DNA of 62,073 nt from Streptomyces inusitatus (GTDB lineage Bacteria > Actinomycetota > Actinomycetes > Streptomycetales > Streptomycetaceae): the NCBI RefSeq assembly GCF_014651115.1, contig NZ_BMWG01000033.1:1-62073 (forward strand), in the 5' to 3' direction. Both the position numbers and the translations under genes were made by a program. This document shows, one piece after another, positions 49,827 through 58,039 of the stretch (positions are counted from its first letter, which is position 1; every line of letters starts with the position of its first letter). Below the pieces are notes generated by a model. It was not told where the DNA came from. It saw nothing but the letters and a program-made list of their open reading frames with translations, and searched no databases.

Positions 49827-50435
49827 TCAGCTCCCCGCCGCGCCCCGGAGGCCGTCCAGACGCGCCTGGAGGACGTCCTGCGCCTCCCGGGAGGTGAGAC
49901 GGCCGATGAGTACGTGCGCGGTGAGGCCGTCCGCGAGGGCGAGCAGGGTACGGGCCTCGCGCCGGGCGTCGAGGGGCACGGCGCGGTCCGTCCCCCCGGC
50001 GGCCTCCGCGACGAGCCGGGTGAACATCTCCTCCAGGGGCGCGTAGTCGGCCCTCAGCGTCGCCGCGAGCGTCTCGCTGACCGCCGCCTGCGCGAGGAAG
50101 GCGAGCCAGACCCTGGCCTCGGCGCGGTGCTCCTCCCGGAGCAGCGCGACCTCGGTGGCCGCGTGGCCCAGCGCGGCACCGGCCGACCGCGCCGGACTCC
50201 CGGCGGGGCGGGCCGCCCGCACCCGCCCCACGATCCGCTCGCCGATGTGCCCGAGAGTGAACACGAGCATCTCTTCCTTGGTGCGGAAGCACCGCTGAAC
50301 GGCCCCCATCGACACCTCGGCGCGGGCGGCGACATCGCGAAGGGTCACGCCCTCCAGCCCGTGTTCGTCGGCGAGCCGGCAGACGGCCTCGGCGATGAGC
50401 TGACGCCGGCCCGCGTGATCGACCTGTCTGGGCAT
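49827..50435 (-). CDS. TetR family regulator, probable repressor of the amidase gene
   Basis: 202 residues from ATG at 50435. The longer frame to 50540 would run through the operator. The helix-turn-helix reads RRQLIAEAVCRLADEHGLEGVT then LRDVAARAEVSMGAVQRCFRTKEEMLVF. It is divergent from the amidase gene, with two palindromic sites in the intergenic gap, one overlapping the amidase promoter region. The effector is unknown. Confidence 0.88.
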   Translation of the reverse strand: MPRQVDHAGRRQLIAEAVCRLADEHGLEGVTLRDVAARAEVSMGAVQRCFRTKEEMLVFTLGHIGERIVGRVRAARPAGSPARSAGAALGHAATEVALLREEHRAEARVWLAFLAQAAVSETLAATLRADYAPLEEMFTRLVAEAAGGTDRAVPLDARREARTLLALADGLTAHVLIGRLTSREAQDVLQARLDGLRGAAGS

Positions 50436-50492
50436 ACCCCGTTCGCCTCCCACTGCTCCCACTGCTTCCGCGGCTCCTGCGGCGTACTTTAT

Positions 50493-50543
50493 CCGATGCG
50501 CTCGCATCGGTTCCGGGGTACGGTTCCGATGCAAGCGCATTGG
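50493..50543. promoter_or_regulatory. Two palindromic TetR operators in the TetR/amidase gap
   Basis: Site 1, CCGATGCGCTCGCATCGG (50493-50510), has perfect 8-bp arms around CT. Site 2, CCGATGCAAGCGCATTGG (50526-50543), is the same sequence with one altered base in each arm. The centres are 33 bp apart, three helical turns, which suggests cooperative binding. Confidence 0.75.
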
Positions 50544-50578
50544 TACATGGGTGAACGAGGAACGAGGAGGGGGAGCCC

Positions 50579-52000
50579 GTGCGGGACGCCCTGTGGAAGA
50601 TGCCGGCCGCCGCGCAGGCGGCGGCCGTGCGCGGCGGGGAAGTCTCCGCCGTCGAACTGATCGACAGCCATCTGGACCGCATCGCCGAGGTCAACCCCCG
50701 GGTCAACGCGGTCACCCGACTCCTGGCGGAGCGCGCCCGCGAGGCCGCCGCGCGGACGGACCGGCTGCGCGCCGCCGGCCGGACGCCGGGACCCCTCGCG
50801 GGCGTGCCCTTCACGGTGAAGGAGAGCACCCCCGTCGAAGGGGTCCCGACCACCTTCGGCGTGAAGCGCTTCCGCGATCTGGTGGCCCCGGCCGACGCGC
50901 TCCCGGTGGCCCGGCTGCGCGCGGCCGGGGCCATACCGATCGGGCGCGGCAACATCCCCACCCTGATCCTGGCGGGAATGCACACACGCAGCGAGCTGTT
51001 CGGCGACACGCTCAACCCGTGGGACGGCGGCCGGACCCCGGGCGGCTCCAGCGGAGGCGACGCGGTGGCCGTCGCCACCGGCATGGCCGCGCTCGGCCTC
51101 GGCAGCGACTCCGGCGGATCGGTGCGCGTCCCGGCCCAGTTCTGCGGGGTCGCCGGACTGAAGCCCTCCACCGGCCGGTTCCCGGCGGACCACCGCGTCT
51201 TCGGCCCCGACGACCCCGGCCCGGCGACCCAGACGCTCGTCACCGACGGCCCGCTCGCCCGGACCGTCGGCGATCTGCGCCTCGCCTACGAGGTGCTGGC
51301 CGGCGCGGACCCGCGGGACCCGCGCTCCGTCCCGGTCCCCCTCCACGGAGAACCCCTCCCCGGCCCGCCGCGCGTCGCGGTCGTCGCCGACCCCGGCGGC
51401 CACGGCGTACACCCCACGGTCCGCGCGGCCGTCCGGGCCGCCGCCGAAGCGCTCCACGACGCCGGATACGAGGTGTGCGAGGTGCCGGACGTACCGAGGC
51501 TGGACGAAGCCCTCGACGCGTACGACCGGATCACCCTGACCGAGTTCGCCCCCACCTGGCCCGCGGTGCGCGAACTGCTCGGCGAGGGCGGAGACCGCTA
51601 CATCGGGATGGCGATGGAGAAGACCCCGCCCGCGAGCGCCGACGAGTTGATGCGGCTGATGGGCCTCCGGCTCAACATCCGCCGCTCCTGGGCCGAATTC
51701 CTCCACACGTACCCCCTGCTCCTCGGCCCCTCCTTCACCGAACCCCCCGTCGAACCAGGTCTGGAGTCCCGCGACCGGGCGGGCCGCGACCGCGTCGCCT
51801 CCGCGATGCGCCTGTGCACCGCGACCAGCTTCGTCGGCGTCCCCGCCGTCGCCGTCCCCACCGGCCTGGCCGACGGACTCCCCACCGGAGTGCAGATCAT
51901 CGGCCGCGCCTTCCGCGAGGACCTCTGCCTGGACGCGGCCCAGGCCGTCGAGGACCGCCTCGGAGTCCTCACCCCGATCGACCCCGGCGACAGGCCCTAG
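50579..52000 (+). CDS. Amidase (amidase-signature family)
   Basis: 473 residues from GTG at 50579, after GAGGAGGGGG. The amidase-signature core contains FTVKES (catalytic Lys), and GGSSGGDAVAVATGMAALGLGSDSGGSVRVPAQFCGVAGLKPS with the cis-Ser and nucleophile Ser of the Ser-cisSer-Lys triad. It hydrolyses an amide, of unknown identity. It is controlled, probably, by the divergent TetR. The stop overlaps the convergent sigma-factor stop by 4 bp. Confidence 0.9.
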   Translation: MRDALWKMPAAAQAAAVRGGEVSAVELIDSHLDRIAEVNPRVNAVTRLLAERAREAAARTDRLRAAGRTPGPLAGVPFTVKESTPVEGVPTTFGVKRFRDLVAPADALPVARLRAAGAIPIGRGNIPTLILAGMHTRSELFGDTLNPWDGGRTPGGSSGGDAVAVATGMAALGLGSDSGGSVRVPAQFCGVAGLKPSTGRFPADHRVFGPDDPGPATQTLVTDGPLARTVGDLRLAYEVLAGADPRDPRSVPVPLHGEPLPGPPRVAVVADPGGHGVHPTVRAAVRAAAEALHDAGYEVCEVPDVPRLDEALDAYDRITLTEFAPTWPAVRELLGEGGDRYIGMAMEKTPPASADELMRLMGLRLNIRRSWAEFLHTYPLLLGPSFTEPPVEPGLESRDRAGRDRVASAMRLCTATSFVGVPAVAVPTGLADGLPTGVQIIGRAFREDLCLDAAQAVEDRLGVLTPIDPGDRP

Positions 52001-52551
52001 CCGATACGGCCGCGCAGCCGGTGCAGACCCCGGCGGGCGTGGCTCTTGACCGTGCCCAGGGGGATGCCGGTGCGCTCCGCGATCTGGGTCTGGGTCAGAT
52101 CCTCGTAGAAGGCCAGACAGAGCACTTCGCGCTGGGGGCGGGGCAGTCTGCCCAGCTCGTCCGCGATGAGGACCCGGTCCAGCGCCGACTCCGGGGAGAC
52201 GGAGCCGACGTCGGCCGTCGGCCGGGCGGCGGCGGCGAGTTCGCCGCGCCGGGTGCGGGCGGCGAGTGCGTCCACCGTCTTGCGGCGGGTGATGCCGACG
52301 AGCCAGGCGCCGAGCGGGCCGCGCTCCGGGCGGAATCCGGCGCGGCCGCGCCAGGCGGCGAGGAACACCTGTTGGGTGACGTCCTCGGCCTCGCGGGCGT
52401 CGCCCAGGGTGCGGGCGGCGAGCGTGTGCACCAGCGGTCCCCAGCGCCGGTAGGCGTCGGCGAAGCTCCGCTCGTCGCCGAGCGGCGCACCGGGCGGCGC
52501 ATCGGGTGCGGGGGGCTCGGGGGCCGTCCCGGACAGTGCTGTGGCGTTCAT
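51997..52551 (-). CDS. ECF (extracytoplasmic function) RNA polymerase sigma factor, LitS/SigK-like
   Basis: 184 residues. Sigma region 2 is ADAYRRWGPLVHTLAARTLGDAREAEDVTQQVFLAAWR and region 4 is LGRLPRPQREVLCLAFYEDLTQTQIAERTGIPLGTVKSHARRGLHRLR. No anti-sigma gene follows. It is divergent from a MerR protein with a cobalamin-binding domain, the arrangement of the light-responsive LitS/LitR system in streptomycetes, though carotenoid genes are not in view. It would direct a small regulon that could include the divergent promoter and the photolyase. Confidence 0.88.
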   Translation of the reverse strand: MNATALSGTAPEPPAPDAPPGAPLGDERSFADAYRRWGPLVHTLAARTLGDAREAEDVTQQVFLAAWRGRAGFRPERGPLGAWLVGITRRKTVDALAARTRRGELAAAARPTADVGSVSPESALDRVLIADELGRLPRPQREVLCLAFYEDLTQTQIAERTGIPLGTVKSHARRGLHRLRGRIG

Positions 52552-52671
52552 GCTCCCGCTCCTCCCGGCCGGCTGGATTCCCCGTCCCGGCGCGACGGGG
52601 GCGCACCGGGACGGGCGGCTCAGTGTCGGATTTGTGCTCCGGGGCCTTCAAGCCGCGTCGTTCGTGCGTCG

Positions 52672-52686
52672 TATCATCGGCCGATG
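52672..52686 (+). promoter_or_regulatory. Possible leaderless promoter with palindrome over the MerR start codon
   Basis: TATCAT (52672-52677) lies 7-12 bases before the ATG at 52684, the spacing expected for a -10 box of a leaderless transcript. No ribosome site is present. A perfect palindrome CATCGGCCGATG (52675-52686) spans the start codon and would place an operator over the transcription start. Confidence 0.35.
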
Positions 52687-53664
52687 AGCACCCCCTCCGA
52701 GCGGGACCGCGGGACGGGCGCGGGCCTCACCACCGGAGCGGTCGCACGGCGGCTCGGAGTGGCCCCGACGACACTGCGCTCCTGGGACCGCCGCTACGGC
52801 GTCGGCCCCGCGCTGCGCACCGACGGACGGCACCGCCGGTGGACCCCGGACGACCTGGCCGTGCTCACCCGTATGGCCACCCTGACCAGCACCGGCGTCC
52901 CGCCCGCCGAAGCGGCCAGAATCGCCCGGAGCGCCCCGAGCGCCCCGTACGCCCCGGCGGGCGTCCCCGGGCCCCGGACCGCCGCCGCCGACCGCTCGGA
53001 CGCGGACGCGGGACCGCCGGCCGGCGGGGTGCGCCGGGAGCGCAGGGGGCTGGCCGGGGCGGCGCTGCGGCTGGACGCCGACGCCGTCGACGCGCTGCTC
53101 GACTCCGTCATCCGCACCCATGGCCTGGTCACCGCCTGGCACGAGGTCATCGCGCCCGTGCTGCGCGCCGTCGGCCGCAAACAGCAGAGCTCGGGCGAGC
53201 GGTATGTGGAGGTCGAGCACCTCCTCTCCTGGCACATCTCCGGCGCCCTGCGGCGCGGCTGCGCCACCGTGGCCCCCGAGCGCCCGGGCCCGCCCGCCCT
53301 GCTGGCCTGTCTGCCGGGGGAGGGGCACACCCTCCCGCTGGAGGCGCTCGCGGCGGCGCTGCGGAGGCGGGGTCTTCCGGTACGGATGTTCGGGGCCGCG
53401 CTGCCCGTCGAGGCGCTGGACAGCGCCGTCCGCCGCACCGGCCCCGCCGCCGTGGTGCTCTGGGCGCAGTCCCGGACCACCGCCGATCGCGCCCTGGCCC
53501 GCCATGTCGCGGGCATCACCTGGGGCGTACGCGGCGCTCGCGGCCGCCCTCTCGTCCTGACGGCCGGTCCCGGCTGGTCCGGGGCGCGGGTCCCCGGGAC
53601 CGTGCGGCCGCTGGGGCTCGCCGAGGCGATCGACGTCCTGGAACCGGTTCTGGCCCCCGGCTGA
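52684..53664 (+). CDS. MerR-family regulator with cobalamin-binding domain (LitR/CarH-like)
   Basis: 326 residues from ATG at 52684. The N-terminal MerR domain is TTGAVARRLGVAPTTLRSWDRRYGVGP. After an Ala/Pro linker comes the four-helix B12-cap region, then a cobalamin-binding Rossmann domain with GEGHTLPL (H215 as likely cobalt ligand) and a C-terminal LGLAEAIDVLEPV. In CarH the adenosyl side of B12 is gated by a W-x9-EH motif; here EH is E178-H179 but the Trp position is Q168. Family members repress in the dark and release DNA on illumination. It is divergent from the ECF sigma gene. Confidence 0.85.
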   Translation: MSTPSERDRGTGAGLTTGAVARRLGVAPTTLRSWDRRYGVGPALRTDGRHRRWTPDDLAVLTRMATLTSTGVPPAEAARIARSAPSAPYAPAGVPGPRTAAADRSDADAGPPAGGVRRERRGLAGAALRLDADAVDALLDSVIRTHGLVTAWHEVIAPVLRAVGRKQQSSGERYVEVEHLLSWHISGALRRGCATVAPERPGPPALLACLPGEGHTLPLEALAAALRRRGLPVRMFGAALPVEALDSAVRRTGPAAVVLWAQSRTTADRALARHVAGITWGVRGARGRPLVLTAGPGWSGARVPGTVRPLGLAEAIDVLEPVLAPG

Positions 53665-53866
53665 CCAGCGGCCCGGGCGTACGTCGGTCCTCGGCCAGTT
53701 GTCGTCCCCGGGCCGCGGCGGCCGGTAAACACCTGGCGGCGCGGGTCCGGGTGGGGTTGTGTGTGCCACATCCGCTCCCGGCGGAGCGGCGGGGCCGCTC
53801 CGCGGCCACCGGCCCGCCGCCGGGACGTCCGCACCACTCGCGCCCGACGGATCGAAGGGCTCAACC

Positions 53867-54442
53867 ATGGATCGTGACCGCACCGCCGTTCCCCCGCCCG
53901 CCGCACTCAGCACCACCACCGCCGTCCGGCGGCCGGGGGCCGAACTCCGGGAGTCCGCGGGCAAGGGGGCCGGGGTTTTCGCCGTCCGTTCCTTCCGCAC
54001 CGGAGAGACGGTGCTGACCGGTGTCATCGAGGCCGAACTCGGCCGTAACGACTCCCACGCCTCCCAGGTCGGCTGGGACCGTTTCGTCCGGCACGGCGGA
54101 CTGGTGCCGAAGGTGAATCACTCCTGCGACCCGGCCTGCGGCATCGGGCTCAACCCGGCGGGGGCGCACGACCTGGTCGCCCGCCGCCCCATCCGGTCGG
54201 GTCAGGAGATCACCTTCGACTACGCGATGCGGAACTTCTCCATCGAGCACTTCCCGGCCCGCTGCCAGTGCGGCACCGTCCTGTGCCGCGGCCGCATCAC
54301 CGGCTGGAAGGATCTGCCCGCCGACCGCAGGGCCGCCTACCGGGGCTCGATCGCCCCCTACCTCCTGGACACCCCCGCCGTCCCGGACGCTCCCGCCCTC
54401 CCGAACACCCCCGCCCTCCCGGACGCCCCGACGGACCGTTAG
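53867..54442 (+). CDS. SET-domain protein (lysine methyltransferase-like)
   Basis: 191 residues from ATG at 53867. Core SET motifs are present: GKGAGVFAVRSF at the start, VNHSCDPACG (SAM-binding NHS.DP), GQEITFDYAM and a post-SET-like cysteine motif CQCGTVLCRG. These are the residues needed for SAM binding and catalysis, so the protein looks active. The tail (from about residue 168) is a Pro/Ala/Asp repeat. Bacterial SET proteins are uncommon outside pathogens, and the target protein is unknown. The gene is monocistronic, with a terminator 8 bp downstream. Confidence 0.85.
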   Translation: MDRDRTAVPPPAALSTTTAVRRPGAELRESAGKGAGVFAVRSFRTGETVLTGVIEAELGRNDSHASQVGWDRFVRHGGLVPKVNHSCDPACGIGLNPAGAHDLVARRPIRSGQEITFDYAMRNFSIEHFPARCQCGTVLCRGRITGWKDLPADRRAAYRGSIAPYLLDTPAVPDAPALPNTPALPDAPTDR

Positions 54443-54449
54443 ACCCCGC

Positions 54450-54481
54450 GCCCGGGGCCGCCGCCCGCCCCGGCCCCGGGC
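54450..54481 (+). terminator. Terminator of the SET-domain gene
   Basis: GCCCGGGGCCG (54450-54460) and CGGCCCCGGGC (54471-54481) are perfect 11-bp arms with a 10-nt loop. Confidence 0.65.
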
Positions 54482-54575
54482 TGCCGAGGGCTTGATATGA
54501 GCCCTGACGATGTGCGGATCGTGTGCATGCGATGTGTGCAAAGACCACCACCGAACGCTTGTGCGGCAACCAGTG

Positions 54576-54617
54576 GGCGGGGAGTGAGTGGTGATCCCAC
54601 CACACCCACTACCCGCC
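54576..54617. repeat. Long interrupted inverted repeat upstream of the transposase-derived gene
   Basis: The paired blocks are GGCGGG/CCCGCC, AGTG/CACT and GTGGTG/CACCAC around a 4-nt loop. It lies in the 356-bp gene-free stretch 54443-54798, which also has many short GTGGTG/CCACC motifs. It may be an operator, a leader stem, or the trace of a former mobile-element end. I saw no matching copy on the other side of the transposase-like gene. Confidence 0.5.
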
Positions 54618-54798
54618 GGTAGTGACGGCTGGGCGGTGAGCCGCCGTGAGTGGCGCACGGGACTGGTGGGCGGGCGACCACTCTGTGTGGCCTCGATCGG
54701 TGTCGTGGTGTGATGCTCACCTTCCTCAGGGGGACGCCGGGCGGCGAGCCTGGTCCGGGCAGCAGGGGAGCTGCCGCGTCCATCGATTGGGGAACCCT

Positions 54799-56049
54799 GT
54801 GAAGAAGCCTCAAGCCGGGCTGACATCAGGCACGACGTGGTGGCGGGCCCCGGAGGGCAGAAGCGCGCGCCTGAAGGAGGTCATCACGGCCGAACTGTGC
54901 GACACACTCTTCGGCTCCCTCTCCAGACGTGACCAACGGGAGAAGGGCGAGCAGTACCTTCGGGCGCTGCTGGAGGCGCAGGGCAGGAAGTCCATCAGGA
55001 ACCTCGCCACACATCTGGGCGGCGCGGCGGCGGAACAGCGGTTACAGCACTTCATATCGAACGCGCCGTGGGACTGGATGCCGGTGCGCGACGCGCTCGC
55101 CTCCTATCTGGAGCGGAAGAATCTGCCCCAGGCCTATGTGGTGCGGGCGCTGTCCATCCCCAAGGCGGGCAATCAGTCCGTCGGCGTGAACCAGGGCTTC
55201 GACCCCCACCTCGGCAGGATCTTCCGGGGGCAGCGCGCGTTCGGCATGTGGCACGCCTCTCCGGCGCTGAGCGTCCCGGTCAACTGGCGGATGTTCCTCC
55301 CGGACACCTGCTTCGACCAGGAGCCGGCCGGCCGCTCCGACGCGGCCCCCACCGAGAACCCGAAGGAGACGCTGGAGGAGTGCGCGGTCAAGTCCGTACT
55401 GGAGACCCTGCCGCTGCGGGGCGTACCGCTGGCGCCCGTGGTGCTGGATCTGCCGATGGGCCGGGTCGACGCCGCGTTCCGGCGGTTCGCGGACGCGGGC
55501 GTGCCGGCCGTGGCCCGGGTGCGTCCGACGACCCGGCTCACCGTCGAGGACCCGGCTCTCGCGGGCTTCTCCGGGGGCCCGCTCCAGGCCCGGCAGATCG
55601 CCATGTCGGCCCGGTCGCTGCGCCGGCCCGTCACCTGGGCGGACCCCGCCACACCGAACGCCTCCCACCACTCCCTGGTGGCGACCGTGCAGGTACGGGA
55701 GTTGGGCCGGCCGGCCGGGCCGCGCAACCCGGCCGACGGGCGGCTTCTGCTGCTCGCGGAGTGGCAGGACCCTCAGCGGGTCCCGGAGAATCTGTGGGTG
55801 GCCAACGCGCACATGCTCCGCGCCGAGGCGCTGCTGCTCGTCACCAAACTCACCTCCCGGGTCGACCTCGACGTCACACAGGTCGGTTTCAACACCGGGC
55901 TGCGGGACTTCGAGGGACGGTCGCTGCGCGGCTGGCACCGGCACATGTCACTCGCCTCCGCCGCCCACGCGATAGAGATCCTCTCCTCCACCGAGGGCCG
56001 GCGCACCGCGCAGCGGACGCACCGTCAGGTGTCCCGCCTGTCGGCCTGA
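54799..56049 (+). CDS. IS701-family transposase-derived protein, probably catalytically dead
   Basis: 416 residues from GTG at 54799. The overall pattern follows IS701-type DDE transposases: an N-terminal REKGEQYLRALLEAQGRKSIRNLATHLGG / QHFISNAPWDWMPVRDAL, a central SVGVNQGF, and the C-terminal GWHRHMSLASAAHA. However, the first catalytic Asp region (normally DDTGFPKKG-like) reads RALSIPKAG, and the usual IEE glutamate region reads VDLDVTQ. The middle Asp (VVLDLPMG) remains. No terminal inverted repeats frame it. It converges on and overlaps the PucR-type regulator by 25 bp. It is probably a domesticated DNA- or RNA-binding protein. Confidence 0.75.
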   Translation: MKKPQAGLTSGTTWWRAPEGRSARLKEVITAELCDTLFGSLSRRDQREKGEQYLRALLEAQGRKSIRNLATHLGGAAAEQRLQHFISNAPWDWMPVRDALASYLERKNLPQAYVVRALSIPKAGNQSVGVNQGFDPHLGRIFRGQRAFGMWHASPALSVPVNWRMFLPDTCFDQEPAGRSDAAPTENPKETLEECAVKSVLETLPLRGVPLAPVVLDLPMGRVDAAFRRFADAGVPAVARVRPTTRLTVEDPALAGFSGGPLQARQIAMSARSLRRPVTWADPATPNASHHSLVATVQVRELGRPAGPRNPADGRLLLLAEWQDPQRVPENLWVANAHMLRAEALLLVTKLTSRVDLDVTQVGFNTGLRDFEGRSLRGWHRHMSLASAAHAIEILSSTEGRRTAQRTHRQVSRLSA

Positions 56050-57974
56050 TCGCGTCTGCCGGGTCCATGGCGGTGCCGCAGCACCTGCCGGGTCCGCAGC
56101 AGCCGCAGCGCGAGCTGGATCTCCAGGGCGTCGGACGGCTCCTGCCACTTCGGCCCCAGCAGTTCGGTCAGCCGCTCCAGCCGGCGGGAGACCGTGTTCG
56201 CGTGGACGTGCAGCACCCCGGCCGCCCGGGTCGGGCTGGCGTGTGAACTGAAGTAGGCGTCAAGTGTGCGTACCAGCTCGGTGTCCCGTTCGTTGTCGTA
56301 GTCGAGGACGGCGCCGAGAGTCGAGTTGATGTACCGATCGACATCGTGGTCGTCGGAGAGCAGCACCCCCAGAAAGCCCAGGTCCTCCGTCGCCGCAGCG
56401 CTGCCCTGTCCATCAATGGCGATCAGGGCGTCCAGGCAGCGCTGTGCCTCCCGGTAGACCTCCCTGATCGCGGCCAGATCGCGGGTCGGGCCCGCCGCGC
56501 CCACCGAGACCGGCTGGGCGAGCAACGGAGACAGCTCATGGTGCACGGACTGCGCGATCGCCGAAGGGTTCTCGCCCGGCAGCAGCAGAAGAATGCAGCC
56601 GTTGCGCACCGTCTTCAGCCCGGACCTGCGGTGGGCGTACGAGGAGGCCCACACCACGGCACGCCCCTGCTCACTGCCCTCCACCCGGATGACCAGAAGG
56701 GAGTGCGGCCGTTTGGGATCGATGCCGACCCTGCGGGCCTGCTCCGCCAAGTGCCGTACAGAACGGTTGGAGTCGGCGAGCAGATTGTCGAACAGCTCGT
56801 CGCGCACCGGGCCCGCCGCCACCGCCGTGCTCCGCTGGAGCAGCAGCACCAGGGCGACCGCCTGCCCCGCGAAGTGCAGGAACTTGGCCTCCTCGTCGGA
56901 GAGCGGCCGCTGGGTACGGGTGATCAGCGCCCCGAGATCCTCCGCACCGGCGATGACGGGCGCGGCCCAGAGCGTGGGGCCGAGGGCGATCGGGGCCCGC
57001 ATGGCGAGCGCGTCCAGGCTCGCCTTCGCGGTGACGGCCGCGTCCACGTCCTGCGGAGCGCCCACGCCGACGATGAGACAGCCGGCCGCGTCGTGCACGG
57101 CGACCGACCCGTTGAGGACGTCCCCGGCGACCGTGGCGACGTCACGGAGGTCGCAGCCGTCCAGCACCATCCCGGCCAGCTTCCCCCGCGCCTCGGAGAG
57201 GAACCGCGACCGGGAGGAGATGGCCAGCTCCCTGGCGCGCCGCGCGCCCACATCGGCCAGATCGGTCTGGACGTGCTCCATCAGCCGGGTCCGGTCGAGG
57301 GCCGTGCCGGCGAGGTCGGCGAGCGATCGCATCAGGCCGATCTCGTCGGGGGTGAAGTGTCTGATCTTCCGGTCCGCCGCGTAGAGCGCGCCCACGGTCT
57401 TGCCGCTGTGGCGCATGGGCACGGCGAGGATCGCGCGCAGCCCTTCGGCCCGTACCACCTCGTCGACCCGGTCGGAGCGGGGGAAGGCGGTGTCGCCGAG
57501 GTAGTCGGCCGTCCACAGGGGACCCCCCTCGCCCTGCGCCACCTCGCCCAGGCCGTGCCCCTCCTCGATCTCCAGGCCCACGTTGAACATGGTGGTCTCG
57601 CCGTCCGACGCGTGGACGTAGGAGCCGCCCTCGGGACGCGGCAGGCTGACGTAGGAGACGTCGCAGCCCAGCAGCCGGCGGGCCCGCGAGGTGACGACGC
57701 TGAGCAGATACTCGGGATCCTGGATCGAGTTGATCTCCCGTGCGGCGTCGATCAGGGCGGCCATCGCCGCCTCGCGCCGCCGCCGCTGCTCGGTCGCCTC
57801 CCCGATGGCGAGCCCCAGATGCACCGCGCGCTCCAGGGCGGCGAACGCCGGGGCCGGCATCGCCGCGCTCTGGGCCTGCCTCAGTAACTCCTCCAGATGG
57901 GTTCTGGGGACCTCTCGTGCCACCAGCTCGAACACGGTCAGCGCATGGGTCTGGTCAACCAACTCTTCCGACAT
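56025..57974 (-). CDS. GAF-domain PucR-type transcriptional regulator
   Basis: 649 residues from ATG at 57974. About residues 85-245 form a GAF sensor domain (LLSVVTSRARRLLGCDVSYV, GLRAILAVPMRHSGKTVGALYAADRK). The middle part is a second sensor-like region and a GGDEF-like degenerate domain typical of PucR/CdaR proteins. The C-terminal helix-turn-helix (LDAYFSSHASPTRAAGVLHVHANTVSRRLERL) is the PucR HTH_30 type. It is divergent from the methyltransferase/pabAB genes, with inverted repeats between, and is the likely pathway-specific regulator of the right-edge cluster. Confidence 0.88.
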   Translation of the reverse strand: MSEELVDQTHALTVFELVAREVPRTHLEELLRQAQSAAMPAPAFAALERAVHLGLAIGEATEQRRRREAAMAALIDAAREINSIQDPEYLLSVVTSRARRLLGCDVSYVSLPRPEGGSYVHASDGETTMFNVGLEIEEGHGLGEVAQGEGGPLWTADYLGDTAFPRSDRVDEVVRAEGLRAILAVPMRHSGKTVGALYAADRKIRHFTPDEIGLMRSLADLAGTALDRTRLMEHVQTDLADVGARRARELAISSRSRFLSEARGKLAGMVLDGCDLRDVATVAGDVLNGSVAVHDAAGCLIVGVGAPQDVDAAVTAKASLDALAMRAPIALGPTLWAAPVIAGAEDLGALITRTQRPLSDEEAKFLHFAGQAVALVLLLQRSTAVAAGPVRDELFDNLLADSNRSVRHLAEQARRVGIDPKRPHSLLVIRVEGSEQGRAVVWASSYAHRRSGLKTVRNGCILLLLPGENPSAIAQSVHHELSPLLAQPVSVGAAGPTRDLAAIREVYREAQRCLDALIAIDGQGSAAATEDLGFLGVLLSDDHDVDRYINSTLGAVLDYDNERDTELVRTLDAYFSSHASPTRAAGVLHVHANTVSRRLERLTELLGPKWQEPSDALEIQLALRLLRTRQVLRHRHGPGRRDQADRRDT

Positions 57975-58039
57975 CGAACGGCCCCCCGGAGTAAATTTTG
58001 AATCAAATGTGAGGAAGATCGTAAGTCTCTGTGATCATG

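Noticed and set aside
54799..56049. Active insertion sequence
   Set aside because: Catalytic residues appear lost, no terminal inverted repeats or target duplication were seen, and the 3' end is embedded in the convergent regulator gene.
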